Shown here: positions 61,101 through 64,000 of the stretch, piece by piece
Position numbering within the stretch: the first letter of the stretch is position 1
How the letters are laid out: each line of letters starts with the position of its first letter
Notes under the pieces: model-generated
Told to the model about the DNA's origin: nothing
The model's input: only the letters and a program-made list of their open reading frames with translations
The model's database searches: none
Position numbers and translations under genes: made by a program
Assembly: GCA_021234155.1 (NCBI GenBank)
Contig: JAJEKV010000013.1
Span: 14,921,877 to 14,985,876, forward strand
Length of the DNA: 64,000 nt
Direction: 5' to 3'
Origin: Isoetes taiwanensis
Taxonomy: Eukaryota; Streptophyta; Lycopodiopsida; Isoetales; Isoetaceae

Positions 61101-61690
61101 CAAAGATGGAAGGCCATGATTTTGGCATGACGATGACATGGGAAACAATACCCTTAATTACATGATTCCGAGGTCTTGAACGTTCTTTTTCGTTGCATCT
61201 CTGTATCTTTTTTATTTTCATGCAAGAAACACGCGAAAGGAAATTAGCTTTAAAATTGTATATGGTTTGCTTTCTCAATAATACCAAAACAATTATATAA
61301 CTTAATAAGCTTCAATCGGTATCTGCCACTAAGCGACATGCTTTATATAAATAGTATGCATAACAACTACCGAAATAGTGCATAACAACTACCGATGATT
61401 TGTCACGAATGATGAAATTACATTTATATGGAATGAAGGTAACTCCGAGGTACCACATACAAAACAAATGATCCAATTTATGACACTCTTTCACAATAAG
61501 CACACAACCATTTTTTCTCTATGGCCCATTCGTATCAAACCATTCATGTCTACTTATAAAACAAGGAAGGCAACTATCGTTTAGTTATGTGGTGCGGAAA
61601 CCCTCATCAAACGAGACTGCAATATAACCAGTATAGCTAATGCACTATTAACTAACCAAGCTCAACCACATCTTATGACTCATGTACATT
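55200..61690. other. Long intergenic stretch with duplications
   Basis: No gene is assigned. At 55969-56062 a plus frame after gttgtcag reads DVQLLRKMLKLLYPELTFRP and stops at TAA, possibly an orphan exon. A 57272-57480 segment is a tandem duplication with a period of about 103 bp (unit contains catttgttgttgatctta-like text). Small duplications occur at about 58075 (gcagaaggatcggtat) and 60770 (ttcctttgccaatttcatct, twice). The 122-codon frame 59844-60212 has no recognisable domain. Confidence 0.45.
57272..57483. repeat. Tandem duplication, about 103-bp period
   Basis: The sequence starting ttcataatatgttttactga occurs at 57274 and again at about 57377, followed both times by ttcaaagttgagttgaagtc and two copies of attgttgttgatctt. 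The copies are nearly identical, so the duplication is recent. Confidence 0.8.
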
Positions 61691-61855
61691 TACCCTATGC
61701 CCATATTGCCACGTTGCATTGAATAAACCTAATGATATTTCCATGTGGGAATAACAAGCATATTACAAAAACACTTTCTATGGTATTTACACACCATGCT
61801 CTGCATAACATGTTGTAGGTAGCTAAAGCCCGGCAACGCCGGGCTTCATTACTAG
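61690..61855 (+). mobile_element. Helitron 3' end (plus strand)
   Basis: The sequence agctaaagcccggcaacgcc, then gggcttcattactag followed by T, forms a GC hairpin (gcccggc aac gccgggc, perfect 7-bp stem) ending about nine bases before CTAG at 61852-61855. This is the canonical Helitron terminus with insertion at A^T. It shares family sequence with the minus-strand end at 8327. The 5' end (TC start) was not identified, so the size and any captured genes are unknown. It ends 158 bp upstream of the NNF1-like start codon. Confidence 0.8.
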
Positions 61856-62013
61856 TTATCATTAAAACGAATCCAAGCCTTCAAACCGTCACTCCACCCA
61901 ACAAGAGGGTTGCAGGGGCAACCCAAAAAAAGGTCTGCTCGCAACCCTCTCTGCACACCTTGTTTAAACCCCTTTCAAATCAAAACGAGATTCCCGCGCT
62001 TTGAGATCTGGCT

Positions 62014-62880
62014 ATGGCGGAGCAAGAGGGCGACAAGGCTTCATGTCGATTCGATCGCATGACGCAGGCTTTCGGCTTAGCAACTCATGCTTTGCTCACT
62101 GCCTGTCCTCAAGAGGCATGTAGATCTGATTCTATTCTCATTTTTGTGTTGATTGTAGAGTGCTCACTACATATCTACTTGCAGGAATTCATGGGACTAT
62201 TTTCATTTGTAGAAACTGAGAAGCAGAAAAAGCTTTATGCTCTGTATGGAAAGGTACCGCTTGATGGGTTACTAGCTTATTTTACTTTCAAAAAATTCAG
62301 TACTAGATTGTCTAATGTCCAATATATTCCGTTGCCAAAGGTGGTTCCAGCGGTTCATAAATCAGTACAGGTATCTGGGTTTTAATTTAAGCATATGTAG
62401 AGTGAGCGGCCTCGTTTGTCAATCTTAATGTTTTCTATTGCGTGACTTCAGGTTGAGTTTGAGACGATCTGCAGAGAAAGGAAGGTAATGCAAGTTTTGC
62501 TGTTCTTTATTATTGTGTCGTTGGTTTATCTTCATTTCATGCCCATAATACCACATCTTTTTACTGTAGTTTGCAATACACCTTAGCTATTGAGCACGAA
62601 TCATGAGCCTGGGAGATTTTCATGACCATCATTACTTTTAGGTTACAGCATAGGCATGGGACTCACTAGCACTAGATGGAAAATCATTAGGTAGTCTTCT
62701 GTTTCAAAGTTAACTTTTATTTCAAAGTTACCTTGTTTTATGTGATGTTAAACAAGACATAAGATTGAAGACTGCTTCAAGTTTTAAGAATGAAGTTCTG
62801 GTGACCTTCCCAGACGCTTTGTTCTGGTTGCTGTATTAATGTATTGAAACTGTGTGTGATCAGTTTCTTGTTTTTTCTTT

Positions 62881-62915
<35 letters not shown>

Positions 62916-63541
62916 CAAACATAATGGATGAAAGGAGTGTTTACAGATTAGAGAAGCATTGGATGATTTGGACATTCTCGAGGAGCAGTTGGAAGGTTTG
63001 AATGCTGATAAATATGGGTATGACATTTAAGTTTTTCTATAATATATGCTGGCTATTAATTTATATGATTAATCGTTATTCTTAAAAGAACATTACTCTT
63101 TCATAGGAAAGGCTAGTTTGTTTTTCAGGATCCCCCAGCAAGGACTGTCTCCTGCTCTTTTGGTGCTTAAGGAGCAACTAAATGCAAAATCCAATGAAGC
63201 AGATAAGCTGAGACAACTTTTAAAGCAAGTATGGTGAATTTGTTTGACCAAGGTTCTGTGGATGTCATAGAATCAAATCTAAGGTCCTAGTAGTTAGTAA
63301 TATTTAGGAAGAGGAGGAGAAGGCAGATTTGAAGATACGCCTCGGGAGTTTGCATAAGGAAATACTAAGGCACGAGGACAAGCTGCCCACTTTTCCCACG
63401 GAAGCTGTAAGAATTTGAAGTTTATTTAGCTTCAAAAACATTCATCGAATAGACGTGCTCTAGTTACTGAGGGTAAGACAGGAATTTTATAATTATCAGG
63501 AAGTTGACTGTTGGTTATGCTGCCTTTATTTTCAGGAGTGA
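62014..63541 (+). CDS. NNF1: Kinetochore NNF1/PMF1-like protein, multi-exon
   Basis: Proposed exons: 62014 to about 62118 (MAEQEGDKASCRFDRMTQAF), 62186-62253 (FMGLFSFVETEKQKKLYALY), 62341-62370 (VVPAVHKSVQ), 62452-62484 (VEFETICRERK), 62947-63017 (REALDDLDILEEQLEGLNAD), 63129-63228 (SPALLVLKEQLNAKSNEADK), 63308-63406 (EEEEKADLKIRLGSLHKEIL) and a short terminal exon ending by 63541. Phases agree at all junctions from 62341 on. The layout F..LFSF....LY.LY, then HKSV..EFE.IC.E, then ALDDLDILEEQLEGLN, then a Leu-zipper-like coiled coil, is that of NNF1/PMF1, a subunit of the MIS12 kinetochore complex that links CENP-C to outer kinetochore proteins. The first intron is uncertain: the open frame reads through it and no phase-compatible donor is obvious. 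The 3' end is also uncertain. Confidence 0.58.
62880..62912. repeat. Poly-T/pyrimidine tract in intron
   Basis: A run of T with a few C between 62873 and 62911 lies about 35 bp before the acceptor at 62946 of the NNF1-like gene. It would act as an enlarged polypyrimidine tract. Confidence 0.7.
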
Positions 63542-64000
63542 AGGCTGTGGTGCTGAGACAATAGGCCAATGACTTTCTAGGAATGGCTTGTCGTGCCGCA
63601 TTTTGAGCACACCTTAATTAAGAAGTGGTGATCCGACCGCTAAAATTTGAGAACCTTTTTGGGCATAAGAACAATAGCAGGAGGAAAACAAAAGGCTAAG
63701 GTAGAAGAGCATTATCACAAGGTTGCGGGCATACATGCTGTATATGAATTTATCAAAGCCAACTTGATTATTAAAAGTAATTTTTATGAGCTCTTATCAA
63801 TTGCTCGACATCCTTGGTGGAATTTGGAAACGATTATGAGTTTAGCAATCTTTATAATAGGATGAGAATAGGTAACATATGTACCACAAAACAACTATGT
63901 ACAGAATTGCCTGCAACATGCGACCACCCACAGATCAACTGACTCCAAACAAAGGTTTGCCTTCTCAACTCACTTGCGACCCAAGTTTTTAGCTAAGGCT
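63542..64000. other. Window end, nothing assigned
   Basis: This probably includes the 3' untranslated region of the NNF1-like gene. The 72-codon frame at 63647-63865 has no recognisable domain. Confidence 0.4.

Noticed and set aside
1-64000. tRNA, rRNA or CRISPR features
   Set aside because: I looked for tRNA T-loop (ggttcgaatc) and rRNA-like segments and for regular repeat-spacer arrays and saw none that I could support.

Overview
This looks like nuclear DNA of a land plant: AT-rich, gene-poor, with plant-type GT-AG introns, a plant ERD7/senescence-domain gene, plant-style Ty3 chromovirus, hAT, CACTA and Helitron sequences, and many decayed gene fragments. The large intergenic space and the mix of element families would suit a non-seed plant such as a fern or lycophyte, but I cannot fix the lineage from the sequence alone.

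Layout. Positions 1-6100 hold decayed fragments, a 67-bp tandem duplication and a foldback element with perfect 75-bp arms (3460-3820). Positions 6149-8285 are a dispersed repeat (second, shorter copy at 24503-25206) carrying a series of tiny CACCC/GGGTG hairpins. A minus-strand Helitron 3' end lies at 8327, followed by a 196-bp CACTA-type MITE (8547-8742). The best host gene is ERD7-like, four exons, 14790-16895. A possible multi-exon gene of unknown function runs from about 19526 to 23100. Broken pieces of ribose-5-phosphate isomerase lie between 29670 and 32894, and a decayed DUF7869-type gene at about 33960-34850 on the minus strand.

The centre of the window (36855-50420) is a nested mobile element. 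A minus-strand Ty3 chromovirus has a full 1557-bp 3' LTR, a polypurine tract, gag-pol with stops, frameshifts and a reverse-transcriptase deletion, an extra open frame of about 537 codons upstream of gag, and only the first part of its 5' LTR. A 3795-bp hAT element (44412-48206; 14-bp terminal inverted repeats; 8-bp target duplication catacgag) sits inside the extra frame, and the reading phase shows the frame was continuous before insertion.

The right side has two good exons of a PEC/CASTOR-POLLUX-type ion channel (minus, 53596-54145), several orphan exon-like segments, a plus-strand Helitron 3' end at 61855, and just after it a multi-exon gene resembling the kinetochore subunit NNF1 (62014-63541). 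There is no operon-like organisation; the two host genes that look intact are independent, and most of the rest is transposon-derived or decayed.
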